This document shows positions 8,786-17,127 of a DNA stretch of 64,000 nucleotides, in pieces. The stretch is from Comamonadaceae bacterium (GTDB lineage Bacteria > Pseudomonadota > Gammaproteobacteria > Burkholderiales > Burkholderiaceae_C). The position numbers and the translations under genes are program-made. The stretch is taken from the NCBI GenBank assembly GCA_013297875.1, contig JAAFIW010000001.1, forward strand, positions 248,001 through 312,000. Direction: 5' to 3'. Position 1 is the stretch's first letter. Each line of letters begins with the position of its first letter. The notes beneath the pieces were generated by a model. That model was not told where the DNA came from, did not search any database, and saw only the letters and a program-made list of their open reading frames with translations.

Positions 8786-10000
8786 ATGTCTGATACTTTA
8801 ATTAAGCCCACTTCGGGCATCACAAAACTATCCACCAAAAGCCTTCAAAGGGTATTCGCCGAACTCCACGGAGTTGTTGACACTAAAGGTGGTGTACCCA
8901 CCAAAGTGCGTCCAAACTATAAGATCATTCAACTGCCTCTTGGAGGCAACGGAAAATTGTTTATTAAAGGCCACTATGTGAATGGCGCTACAGAGTTGCC
9001 TACTCACCTTGAGTTCAAGAACTTTCACGCCCCGAATGTTTTGGCTTGGCAGAATTTAGTTCATGGAACAAGCGTAAGTGCCTCAATCGCGGCGTGCCTG
9101 TGGGCTTTCAAAATGTTCCTTGCACGAATAGGTGTGACTCAAGAAGAGATTGAAACACTAACTAAGGCCGACATCGAACTGGAGGGCGTTGATGTCACGT
9201 ACCTGCGGGAGCACGAGACACAAGCAGAGGCAGCACGCTACGTGTCCTTGTTTGGTAAGGTTGCTGAGGCAAGTGGGAGAACAGTTGAAAGCCACCACAC
9301 CACAAACGTGACCTGCGATGTGGGATTCAATGGGGTGCAAATATCTTCCTACAACAAGACAAATATTAGAAAGTGTAGGATTGCTAAAGACCAAACGGGC
9401 GAACAAATCAAAGAACTAGGAGGTCGGTTGTCGCGTATTGAGATTAAGCTGAGGCGGAAGAAATTAGTGGAGCTGGGTTTAGGCAACGGCTTGGCGTGGG
9501 AGTCTGCTTATGCCGATGATCTGTATCGTACGATCTATGAGGAACAAGTCAGTGCTGCCATTCCAGCCGCAAATTTAAAGCGGCAGAAAAAGCCTTATCC
9601 TGAGGCTATTCAGGCGGCTATTGCCTCAATGCGTGCTGAACGTCAGAGGGATGCTGTTGCTCTGCTCGAATGGTATTTCTCAGGCAAAGAGGTGCGCCAG
9701 TTCATCAATAATGAGGGCTTGAAGCTGACGGACAGTCAGATTCGGAATTTCAGAGGCGAATTTGTGAAGCACCTTGGGATTGACATTTCAGTGGACTGGG
9801 CTACATCAGTATTTATCGGAATGAGTGGCGCTAACAAGCTGCTGGAATACCCGGGCGATTACAAGCCTCTTGGGGCGCTTGCTCAGGCGAGCTTTTCTGA
9901 GGAGTCTTGGCCTCAAATTCTTAAAAAGCTCAAAGATGCGTACTCTGCAATGCTGAAACCCAAAGTTGATCCAAGCACTGGGGAGATTTTGAACTGGTAA
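8786..10000 (+). CDS. II/X-family phage/plasmid replication protein
   Basis: The product resembles rolling-circle initiators of the filamentous phage gene II/X type (Phage_CRI). Supporting stretches are LTKADIELEGVDVTYL, where the family has its RVDIT-like segment, then VQISSYNKTNIRKC (matching the K-x-Y-x-K region) and LSRIEIKLRRKKLVELGL. The frame is open from 8651, but I prefer the ATG at 8786, which has AGAAAG about 10 bases upstream and gives 404 residues. Such proteins nick an origin to start rolling-circle replication. The family call is by motif recall only, so an unrelated hypothetical protein is possible. Confidence 0.6.
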   Translation: MSDTLIKPTSGITKLSTKSLQRVFAELHGVVDTKGGVPTKVRPNYKIIQLPLGGNGKLFIKGHYVNGATELPTHLEFKNFHAPNVLAWQNLVHGTSVSASIAACLWAFKMFLARIGVTQEEIETLTKADIELEGVDVTYLREHETQAEAARYVSLFGKVAEASGRTVESHHTTNVTCDVGFNGVQISSYNKTNIRKCRIAKDQTGEQIKELGGRLSRIEIKLRRKKLVELGLGNGLAWESAYADDLYRTIYEEQVSAAIPAANLKRQKKPYPEAIQAAIASMRAERQRDAVALLEWYFSGKEVRQFINNEGLKLTDSQIRNFRGEFVKHLGIDISVDWATSVFIGMSGANKLLEYPGDYKPLGALAQASFSEESWPQILKKLKDAYSAMLKPKVDPSTGEILNW

Positions 10001-10097
10001 GTTAGGTCTCCAGAGCAACACAACGCCCGCAGATGAAAGGGAGATTCGAGTAGGGGACTACCTCAAGATCGACAGCAACGAACGAGGTGAGATCGTC

Positions 10098-10214
10098 ATG
10101 TGGCCTGCCAAGAACGATGTTTCGATTGCTTCCGATGCTGATGCGGAGCAGTCAGATGCGGTTGCTACACGTTGGTTTGATGAGGATGTCAATGAAGTCC
10201 CCGAAGGTTGGTAA
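10098..10214 (+). CDS. Possible small acidic protein downstream of rep
   Basis: A 38-residue open frame starts with ATG at 10098, preceded by GAGGTGAG at good spacing, and ends with TAA. It is rich in Asp and Glu (DADAEQSDAVATRWFDEDV). The frame stays open upstream as far as the end of rep without another good start. I recognise no family. Position and composition would fit a small accessory protein of the replication module, but a chance frame cannot be excluded. Confidence 0.3.
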   Translation: MWPAKNDVSIASDADAEQSDAVATRWFDEDVNEVPEGW

Positions 10215-10455
10215 GCTCAATTCCTCTTTTTGCCATCAGGTGCAACGCAATATCGACCACCACGTGATCCCGTTAGAAAGTAGACCCACCGCACGGACAG
10301 CCAGATGCTGTGCTTTGCGCCTTAGGTTTACCCTTGCCGTCACGCCCAAGGCGACACGGGCTTGGGAGCAAATCAAAATCATCCCGTGAGTGGTTAACGC
10401 CCTGAAGAGACTAACTTCAAATAGGGTATTTTCCGCAAAAGAACTGCGATAGCGG

Positions 10456-10475
10456 CATCATCAATTCTGATGATG
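10456..10475. promoter_or_regulatory. Inverted repeat upstream of the EEP nuclease gene
   Basis: CATCATCA and TGATGATG form a perfect 8-bp inverted repeat with a 4-base centre, 64 bases before the EEP start. It is either an operator or a weak terminator of the upstream module. The rest of 10215-10538 shows no convincing gene. Confidence 0.4.
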
Positions 10476-10538
10476 AATATTCCGTTAAATCCGGATACTA
10501 TTTGAGCATGTGAAGTTTGCATCTTGCAAGGAGTGTCA

Positions 10539-11528
10539 ATGAAGCTACGTCTAACCACCTTCAATTGTGAAAATCTTTTCGGGCGTTATGGATTTTTGGA
10601 ACTACCCCCTGTTGATCAGCCCAGAGACTACGCCAAAGACATCCAGATTTTTGATGTCATTACGTTTGAGCCAGGTCGTAGTAACACACTCAAACCAAAG
10701 GTAATCAGTGAGGCGCAACGAAAAAATACCGCCTTAGCCATGCTGGCTGTCAGGCCAGACATCTTGACTGTTTGCGAGGTGGAGAACCTTACGACGCTAC
10801 GCTTATTCAATGCCAAATATTTGGATAACTATTTTGATCGAATCGTCTTACTCGATGGCAATGATTCGCGAGGAATAGATGTCGGCTTGATGGTGCGCAA
10901 GGGGTTCAATGCGACTATCGAGAGTATCCGTACCCACGCGGACGACGCTGCGCAAGGTGGTTATATCGCGACCACAAACATTTTAGATATGAAGGGTCGA
11001 TTGGGTGCTGCAAGTTTCTCAAGGGATTGCTTAGAAGTCGATGTCAGAGTAGGAAAAACACCACTGACTTTGTTAGTTAACCACCTCAAAGCACAGGAAT
11101 CCAAAAATGGTGAAGATCCGACCACTGCCAAACGTCTAGGCCAAGCACAAAGAGTAGCCGATATTGCTAAGCGTGTAAGGAAAAATAGCCGCGTCCCAAT
11201 CGTGATGGGTGATTTGAACAAAGACTATCGCCAAGCAGATTACGACAAGAGCTTGAATCCCTTGGTCAAATCAACAGGCTTCTACGATCCAGTGTCAAGC
11301 TTAGATGAAAAGTGGACGCACTTTTACGAGTCTAAAAAGTCAGTAAGCCAACTTGACTACATCTTATTGGACAAATCTCTCAAAGCACACGTTACTGATG
11401 TTGAAGTATTCAGGGGTGGTCTGAGTCCAAATTGCAAACAGTATGATGGGGAACGCATTGGGACAATTTCCAAGGACAAGCTGGAAGCTAGCGATCACTG
11501 CCCACTGTGCGTGGAATTGAACGTCTGA
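10539..11528 (+). CDS. Endonuclease/exonuclease/phosphatase (EEP) family protein
   Basis: This 329-residue protein has the EEP fold (DNase I-like). Motifs in order are LTTFNCENLF (metal-binding Asn), LTVCEVENL (metal-binding Glu), LLVNHLKAQES (catalytic His), IVMGDLNKDY (catalytic Asp/Asn), SQLDYILLD and SDHCPLC (terminal Asp-His). All key residues are present, so it should be an active Mg-dependent phosphodiesterase, acting on nucleic acid or another phosphoester. The ATG at 10539 has AAGGAG 5 bases upstream. No signal peptide is seen. It lies 470 bases before sspB on the same strand, so a link to defence is possible but not shown. Confidence 0.85.
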   Translation: MKLRLTTFNCENLFGRYGFLELPPVDQPRDYAKDIQIFDVITFEPGRSNTLKPKVISEAQRKNTALAMLAVRPDILTVCEVENLTTLRLFNAKYLDNYFDRIVLLDGNDSRGIDVGLMVRKGFNATIESIRTHADDAAQGGYIATTNILDMKGRLGAASFSRDCLEVDVRVGKTPLTLLVNHLKAQESKNGEDPTTAKRLGQAQRVADIAKRVRKNSRVPIVMGDLNKDYRQADYDKSLNPLVKSTGFYDPVSSLDEKWTHFYESKKSVSQLDYILLDKSLKAHVTDVEVFRGGLSPNCKQYDGERIGTISKDKLEASDHCPLCVELNV

Positions 11529-11547
11529 TCAACACCCATTGAACGTG

Positions 11548-11603
11548 GTCATTTTGAAGCGAAAATGACGGTTTCTGACTAGCGATAATGGTGGCTTATC
11601 GCT
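11548..11603. terminator. Two inverted repeats downstream of the EEP gene
   Basis: GTCATTTT/AAAATGAC (11548-11569) and AGCGATAA/TTATCGCT (11581-11603) are perfect 8-bp stems. Neither has a long T-run, so they may be terminators of low strength or protein-binding sites. The rest of the gap up to about 11940 shows no convincing gene. Confidence 0.4.
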
Positions 11604-11943
11604 GTTCAGCGTGAATATTTTGGCGTATATCAGAGCGTGAGAACAGGCGGTAAAGCCTTAGTCCTCTAAGCTAAGCGCGGCCTTCGTTCGACGAAAAAGG
11701 TAACACTCACGACTTGTTGGCAAGGGCGTACAAGAAAATATTTGCTGCAAGTGTGGTGGATATGGTGAATGAATTCGCCTACTATTTACGCAGATTAATC
11801 TCAGCATGCTAGCAGTTTGGCGATAACTCCCGCATGCCGCATTGGTTTTTTGTGGCGCTGCTTACAGCACAACCTTCAGCATCATGAAAATACTAAGCAA
11901 AAACCCTGATGTCTCGGCTGCAGATTAGCAGGAAGGGCTACAA

Positions 11944-11995
11944 ACTGGTAGACTCCACCAGTTCCTACACAGATCAACTGGAGACTATCACCAGT
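11944..11995 (+). promoter_or_regulatory. Tandem operator-like repeats just before sspB
   Basis: Two 19-base units with the pattern ACTGG-N9-CCAGT lie at 11944-11962 and 11977-11995, with starts 33 bases apart (about three helical turns). They end 3 bases before the ATG at 11999. The design suggests a dimeric regulator binding side by side to control the ssp operon. It also argues against the earlier ATG at 11909 being the real start. Confidence 0.55.
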
Positions 11996-11998
11996 CTT

Positions 11999-12949
11999 AT
12001 GTCCAATATTGTCTTTCCACCGCCCGTCAAAAAGCCAACTTTCTCGGGGCACGAAACGTTTCCTCTGCGGCAGCTTTGGCTACGTAAAGCCTATCACGAG
12101 GTCGCAGGACATGGCGCTTTTGCGCCCAAGACGGTCTTCGCTGACGAGCAGTCAATTGGGCGCTTTGGCGTGGGCAAAAACATGGTTTCGTCCATTAGAC
12201 ATTGGGCTTTAGCTTGTGATGTAATCGTCGAAGATCAACAGAACGACGGGTACGCGATTGGTGAAATCGGTAGCGTTTTGTTTGGCGAAAAAGCATGTGA
12301 CCCATACCTAGAATCGAACGCGACACTTTGGCTGCTACATTGGATGCTTGCCGGACGCGCAAAGCGTTCAGCCACATGGTACATCCTCTTTAACTTTGTG
12401 CAAAACCAGACGTTCACTCAGCAAGAAGTGATAGACCTGATTAGCCTGTATGGCTCCGACAGCAAGGCTGCTCGTTCGCATAGCACTCTCACCAATGACG
12501 TTGGTGTTTGTTTGAAATGCTACACAAGCATCTCAACTCGGAGTGCCAATGAAGATCTAGCAGAACCGCTCCTGACAGATTTAGGGCTCCTCGTTTCTAA
12601 CGCCAATGGTTTTCATTTTCATCGAGGGTCACAATACTCTCTGCCGGATCAGATTTTTGTATTCGCCTTGCTTGATTTCTGGCAAATCTGGAAGTCAAAC
12701 CAAGGCTTCAATCAAGCTACGCTCGCCTTCAACTCAATTGCGCACGACTATGGCTCCCCCGGACGAGTCTTTAAGCTCGATGAAGACTCTGTTGGGGAGC
12801 GCCTCTCGAAGATTTCGGAACTAACAAAAGGGGCGCTTGAGTGGACAGATTCTTCAGGACTTCGGCAAGTTAGCTTTGTTGGCAAAGATTCAATTGATGT
12901 CTTGAAAATGCGGGTCTTGAGGGCAGCGTATGCAAACCATGCTCGCTAA
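11999..12949 (+). CDS. sspB: SspB, DUF4007-family phosphorothioation protein
   Basis: The DUF4007 signature is clear: TFSGHETFPLRQLWLRK near the N-terminus and FGVGKNMVSSIRHWA soon after. In the known Ssp system SspB is a DNA nickase needed for single-strand phosphorothioate modification together with SspC and SspD. I start the gene at ATG 11999 (316 residues) because the conserved block begins about 14 residues later and the tandem ACTGG repeats fall upstream; an ATG at 11909 would add 30 residues. Neither start has a strong ribosome binding site. The end overlaps sspC by 20 bases, so the two are translationally coupled. Confidence 0.85.
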   Translation: MSNIVFPPPVKKPTFSGHETFPLRQLWLRKAYHEVAGHGAFAPKTVFADEQSIGRFGVGKNMVSSIRHWALACDVIVEDQQNDGYAIGEIGSVLFGEKACDPYLESNATLWLLHWMLAGRAKRSATWYILFNFVQNQTFTQQEVIDLISLYGSDSKAARSHSTLTNDVGVCLKCYTSISTRSANEDLAEPLLTDLGLLVSNANGFHFHRGSQYSLPDQIFVFALLDFWQIWKSNQGFNQATLAFNSIAHDYGSPGRVFKLDEDSVGERLSKISELTKGALEWTDSSGLRQVSFVGKDSIDVLKMRVLRAAYANHAR

Positions 12950-15900
12950 TCACATCACTGTCGATAGACAGTTTCTGCGTTCGGTACGGATTGATACTGA
13001 CCTTAATAGACTTGATGCAGTCAAGGGCTACATTTTTCAACCCTCAGCCAGCAACCTGCTTGAAATCACCGCAAAGCATATTCGACATACCCAGCAACGC
13101 GGCTTTACATGGACAGGCGCATATGGCTGCGGAAAGTCGTCCCTGGCCTTAGTGCTAGGCGCGCTCGCAGGCGGCAGTACCGACGTGCGCAAAGCCGCAC
13201 GAGCCGTGCTTAACCTTGAACCGAGTAGTGATACTGCTCATGTGTTCGGCACGCGACAGCCGTGGGTCGTGCTCCCAGTAGTCGGAAAGCGCGGTTCGAT
13301 TGTTGATGCAATTGCTCATGTCATAGACGCAGCCAAGTTCTCGGTACGGGGCCCAAAACCGAAGGTTGATGGTCGCCGTGATGTGATTACCGAACTGGTG
13401 CGCGCCGCTGAGTCCCAGCCCAAGGGCGGTGGAATTCTCCTCATCGTCGATGAGCTTGGCAAATGCTTGGAGCATGCCGCTGGTGCAGATGAAGATATTG
13501 GTTTTTATCAAGAGCTTGCAGAAGCTGCGAGCCGTTCCGTTGGCCGCTTAGTAGTTATCGGTGTACTACACCAAGCTTTCGACCAGTATGCGGCTAGGCT
13601 CGGTAGATCGGCTCAAGAAGAGTGGTCTAAAGTTCAAGGTAGATACGTTGATATTCCGTTGGTGGCTGGGTCTGATGAGGTTCTATCACTCGTCGGACGG
13701 GCAATCCGCGCTGAGGCCGAACACAAAGGCACTCACAGGATTGCCTCCACTATTGGCAAAGCGATTCAAAAAAGAAGACCCAGCGCGTCTTCTGAAATCG
13801 TAGGGTTACTCGACGCGTGTTGGCCATTGCATCCGGTGACCGCAGCACTCTTGGGGCCCGCTTCAAAGCGAAGATTTAGTCAGAATGAGAGAAGCGTATT
13901 TGGCTTCCTTGCGTCTTCTGAGCCACTAGGTTTTTCTGAAATTCTTAAAGGTTTGCCAGTCAGCGACACTGCCTATTACTGGCCAAGTGTCTTCTGGGAT
14001 TATTTGAGAACGAACTTTGAGCCTTCGATTTTGGCTTCTGCTGACGGTCATCGCTGGGCGGCAACAGCCGAAGCCGTAGAGCGAGCAGAGGCAAGATTCT
14101 CCCCGGTGCATGTTGATCTTGTGAAAACAGTTGGCCTGATTGAGCTACTGCGTAACGGGTCTGGTTTGGCTGCTGAGGACGGCGTTTTGAGCGTGAGCAT
14201 CAACGAAACAACTTCCGTTGCTGTGAAGAACGCCTTGAAGGAGCTTGAATCTGCCTCGATCCTCATCTTCCGAAAACATCTTGATGCTTGGGGTGTCTAC
14301 GCGGGGAGTGACTTTGATATTGAGGCGGCGGTCCGAGAAGCGCGCGCACGGACAGGGCGACATGATTACGGAAAACTTGCACCGCTTGTTGATTTGGGGC
14401 CAGTAACCGCTAGGCGTCATTACTGGGAAACTGGTGCGATGAGGTGGTTTAGTCGTTCGATAGTTCGATACGATGATGCTGCGCAACACATTGCAAAACA
14501 CAAGCCATCTAGCAGCCAAAGTGGCGAGTTCATCTTGCTGCTCACGGATAACGGTGCAGAAACTCACAATCGTGAGAAGACGGCGAAACAACTCTCTAAA
14601 GATGCCGGGGAAAATGGCCTGCTTATTGGTGTACCCAAGAACGCCGAACGCATCGAAGACTTATCTGGAGAGTTGGCCGCGCTCGAACAGGTGCGACTGC
14701 ATTCAACCGCTGCGCATGGCGATTCAGTCGCCATGCGCGAGCTTGCGGCACGGCTTGCAGCGACAAAAGCAAGTCTGTCGGACGAATTGCGCGATGCCTT
14801 CAACAGCGCGACGTGGTACTCAAACGGCGCAGCACTTCGGGGAGCCGGTAGCCTTTCAAAGCTTGCTTCCGACATTGCGGACTCGTTGTTTCCGCAAACC
14901 CCACGAGTACAAAGTGAATTGGTTAACCGCAATGCGCTCTCATCGAGCGCTGCAAAAGCCCAAAAAGAACTACTTCACGCGATGGTACGTCGAGGTGATG
15001 AAGAGCGGTTGGGATACCAGAATTTTTCGGCAGACGCCGGGCTTTTCCATACGGTCGTTAGCGCTCTAGGCCTTCACCGCAAGCGTGGTGACTCTTTTAG
15101 ATTCACAGCGCCACACGGCACTGAGTCAAGCGAAACCTTCGTACCTGCGTGGCAGGCTGCTGAAGCGCTAGTTCTGAGTGAGCGCGAGAGCGTGACGCTC
15201 ACTGAGCTATACGCATTGTGGTCAGCGCGACCATACGGTATCAAAACGGGTTTGCTTCCAATTTTTGCGCTCTGTTTTTTCCTCACTCACCGCAATAAGC
15301 TAGCGCTTTATACCGAGGGAGTCTTCACGCCTGAATTAGAAGAATCTAAGGTTGATGAATGGCTGCAAGATTCGGATCGAATTTCTTGGCGTCGCGTGCA
15401 GATTGACGGGACTGAGCGCAAGCTGCTCTCAGCGCTATCTGATGCTCTGTCAAAACGCCTGGGTAAAACAGTTACGGCTGATGCTTTTGATTCTGCTCGC
15501 GCCCTTGTCTCAATGGTGTTCGCATTACCTATGTGGACTAGACGGACTGAGCAACTCTCCGCACATGCAAAAGAGGTTAGAACGCTCTTACTTAAGGCCA
15601 CTGATCCTCATAAGGTCTTGTTCTCTGATCTGCCAACGACTCTCGGCGAGCATCAGCCCACAAAGCTTGCAGAAAGGCTCGCAGAGCTTGCTGGTGAATT
15701 GACAGAGGCATTCGTTAACAAGCTCCGCTCCGTAGAAGCAAATCTATTTCAAGCACTTGACCACGACAAGAACGAAACCCTTGAGCAGTTGCGCATTCGG
15801 GGCGGTACGGTAGCCGGTCTAGGTTCAGAGTTTCGGCTAGATGCGTTTGCATCTCGAATAAGCGAGTACCGTTCAAAAGAAGACGATGTGGAAGGTCTCC

Positions 15901-16262
15901 TGATGTTGGCGATAGGGAAACCAAGTCGGGACTGGACAGACAACGACTTCAATGCGGGCGAAGTTCAATTGCTCTCATGGGCGCATGAATTCCGCCGCCT
16001 AGAGTCCTTGGCGCAGGTTCGTGGTCGCCCAGCAACCCGAAGAGCCATTGGAGTGGTTTTTGGAGCTGCGCGAACCGTTACCGGGATGTTCGACGTATCC
16101 GAGCGCGACAGTTTGGCAGTCAAGGATCTGGCGAACTCGCTGTTAGCGCAAGTTGCGTCTGGCAAAGTAAAGCGGGAGGTGCTGCTAGCTGCTTTGGCTG
16201 AGGCAGGCGCTCAACTCTTCGAGGTCGGTACGAATACTGAAAAGAAAGGCAAAAATGGCTAA
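12930..16262 (+). CDS. sspC: SspC, large P-loop ATPase of the phosphorothioation system
   Basis: This 1110-residue protein has Walker A GAYGCGKS at residues 63-70 and a Walker B-like strand LLIVDE at about 170-175, followed by LGKCLEHA. The rest is long, mostly helical and without obvious membrane segments. A large ATPase between a DUF4007 gene and a PAPS-reductase-like gene is the SspC position in ssp loci. GAGGG 6 bases before the ATG at 12930 supports the start. In known systems SspC supplies ATP hydrolysis for DNA modification. The gene overlaps sspB by 20 and sspD by 8 bases. Confidence 0.85.
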   Translation: MQTMLANHITVDRQFLRSVRIDTDLNRLDAVKGYIFQPSASNLLEITAKHIRHTQQRGFTWTGAYGCGKSSLALVLGALAGGSTDVRKAARAVLNLEPSSDTAHVFGTRQPWVVLPVVGKRGSIVDAIAHVIDAAKFSVRGPKPKVDGRRDVITELVRAAESQPKGGGILLIVDELGKCLEHAAGADEDIGFYQELAEAASRSVGRLVVIGVLHQAFDQYAARLGRSAQEEWSKVQGRYVDIPLVAGSDEVLSLVGRAIRAEAEHKGTHRIASTIGKAIQKRRPSASSEIVGLLDACWPLHPVTAALLGPASKRRFSQNERSVFGFLASSEPLGFSEILKGLPVSDTAYYWPSVFWDYLRTNFEPSILASADGHRWAATAEAVERAEARFSPVHVDLVKTVGLIELLRNGSGLAAEDGVLSVSINETTSVAVKNALKELESASILIFRKHLDAWGVYAGSDFDIEAAVREARARTGRHDYGKLAPLVDLGPVTARRHYWETGAMRWFSRSIVRYDDAAQHIAKHKPSSSQSGEFILLLTDNGAETHNREKTAKQLSKDAGENGLLIGVPKNAERIEDLSGELAALEQVRLHSTAAHGDSVAMRELAARLAATKASLSDELRDAFNSATWYSNGAALRGAGSLSKLASDIADSLFPQTPRVQSELVNRNALSSSAAKAQKELLHAMVRRGDEERLGYQNFSADAGLFHTVVSALGLHRKRGDSFRFTAPHGTESSETFVPAWQAAEALVLSERESVTLTELYALWSARPYGIKTGLLPIFALCFFLTHRNKLALYTEGVFTPELEESKVDEWLQDSDRISWRRVQIDGTERKLLSALSDALSKRLGKTVTADAFDSARALVSMVFALPMWTRRTEQLSAHAKEVRTLLLKATDPHKVLFSDLPTTLGEHQPTKLAERLAELAGELTEAFVNKLRSVEANLFQALDHDKNETLEQLRIRGGTVAGLGSEFRLDAFASRISEYRSKEDDVEGLLMLAIGKPSRDWTDNDFNAGEVQLLSWAHEFRRLESLAQVRGRPATRRAIGVVFGAARTVTGMFDVSERDSLAVKDLANSLLAQVASGKVKREVLLAALAEAGAQLFEVGTNTEKKGKNG

Positions 16263-17100
16263 TGAGCACCACGTTCTTGGTTTATCCGGCGGTAAGGACA
16301 GTGCAGCATTGGCTGTGTTTATGCGTCAGAAATTCCCCGCATTGAATATCCGCTACTTCTTCACAGATACAGGCAAAGAACTGCCCGAGGTCTATGAGTT
16401 TCTAGCCAAACTCGAAGGCTTTTTGGGGAAACCGATTGAGCGCTTGAACCCAAATCGCGATTTCGACTTCTGGTTGCGTGAGTACGGTCACTTTCTACCG
16501 AGTCCTCGCACCAGATGGTGTACTCGTCAATTGAAGCTTCTGCCATTCAAGAATTGGGTCAAGCCATGGCTTGCATCAGGTGACATCGTTCACAGCTACG
16601 TCGCCATTCGATCCGACGAAGATCATCGTGAGGCTTTAGTTTCGCAGCACGATAACCTCCACGTTAGGTTGCCCTTTCGTGAGCACGGAATAGACAAACA
16701 AGGGGTGCTTGATTTACTGGATGCTGCCGGGGTCGGATTGCCAAAGTATTACGGCTGGCGATCACGAAGCGGTTGTACCTTTTGCTTTTTCCAGCAAAAG
16801 ATTGAGTGGGTTCGCCTGCGCGATCAGCATCCAGAGTCCTATGAAGAAGCGAAGCGGTACGAAAAAAACGCACTTGATCACGGATCACCCTTCACTTGGA
16901 CACAAGGCGAGTCACTCTCTGACCTTGAGCAACCGGAGCGGCGGGCGCAGATAGTTGCCGACTATGAGATCAGAAAACAACGCGAGCGTGCTCGCATTCC
17001 AATTAACCCACTTCGCCCACCCCCAAGCGAAAACCTAGAGCTTGATGAGCTTTATCTTGATGATGAAGGTGGTGGAGCATGTTTAGTCTGTCATAAGTAA
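16255..17100 (+). CDS. sspD: SspD, PAPS-reductase-like ATP pyrophosphatase
   Basis: The PP-loop motif SGGKDS lies at residues 11-16, as in DndC and PAPS reductases. Cysteines in RTRWCTRQL, SGCTFCFFQQ and the C-terminal CLVC could hold an iron-sulfur cluster or carry sulfur. The length of 281 residues fits SspD. The family activates the DNA backbone by adenylation so that sulfur can replace a non-bridging oxygen. It begins 8 bases before the sspC stop, giving a tightly coupled sspB-sspC-sspD unit. PAPS reductase of sulfate assimilation is unlikely because of the ssp context. Confidence 0.88.
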   Translation: MANEHHVLGLSGGKDSAALAVFMRQKFPALNIRYFFTDTGKELPEVYEFLAKLEGFLGKPIERLNPNRDFDFWLREYGHFLPSPRTRWCTRQLKLLPFKNWVKPWLASGDIVHSYVAIRSDEDHREALVSQHDNLHVRLPFREHGIDKQGVLDLLDAAGVGLPKYYGWRSRSGCTFCFFQQKIEWVRLRDQHPESYEEAKRYEKNALDHGSPFTWTQGESLSDLEQPERRAQIVADYEIRKQRERARIPINPLRPPPSENLELDELYLDDEGGGACLVCHK

Positions 17101-17127
17101 AGCGCCCAAATTTTTAAGAGAGTTCAT

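Noticed and set aside
11909-11998. Longer sspB start at ATG 11909
   Set aside because: It would place the tandem operator-like repeats in the coding region, has no ribosome binding site, and the extra 30 residues lack family features.
16255-17100. Reading the PP-loop gene as assimilatory PAPS reductase (cysH)
   Set aside because: The SGGKDS loop, cysteine pattern and overlap with sspC fit SspD/DndC-like proteins, and no sulfate assimilation genes are near.
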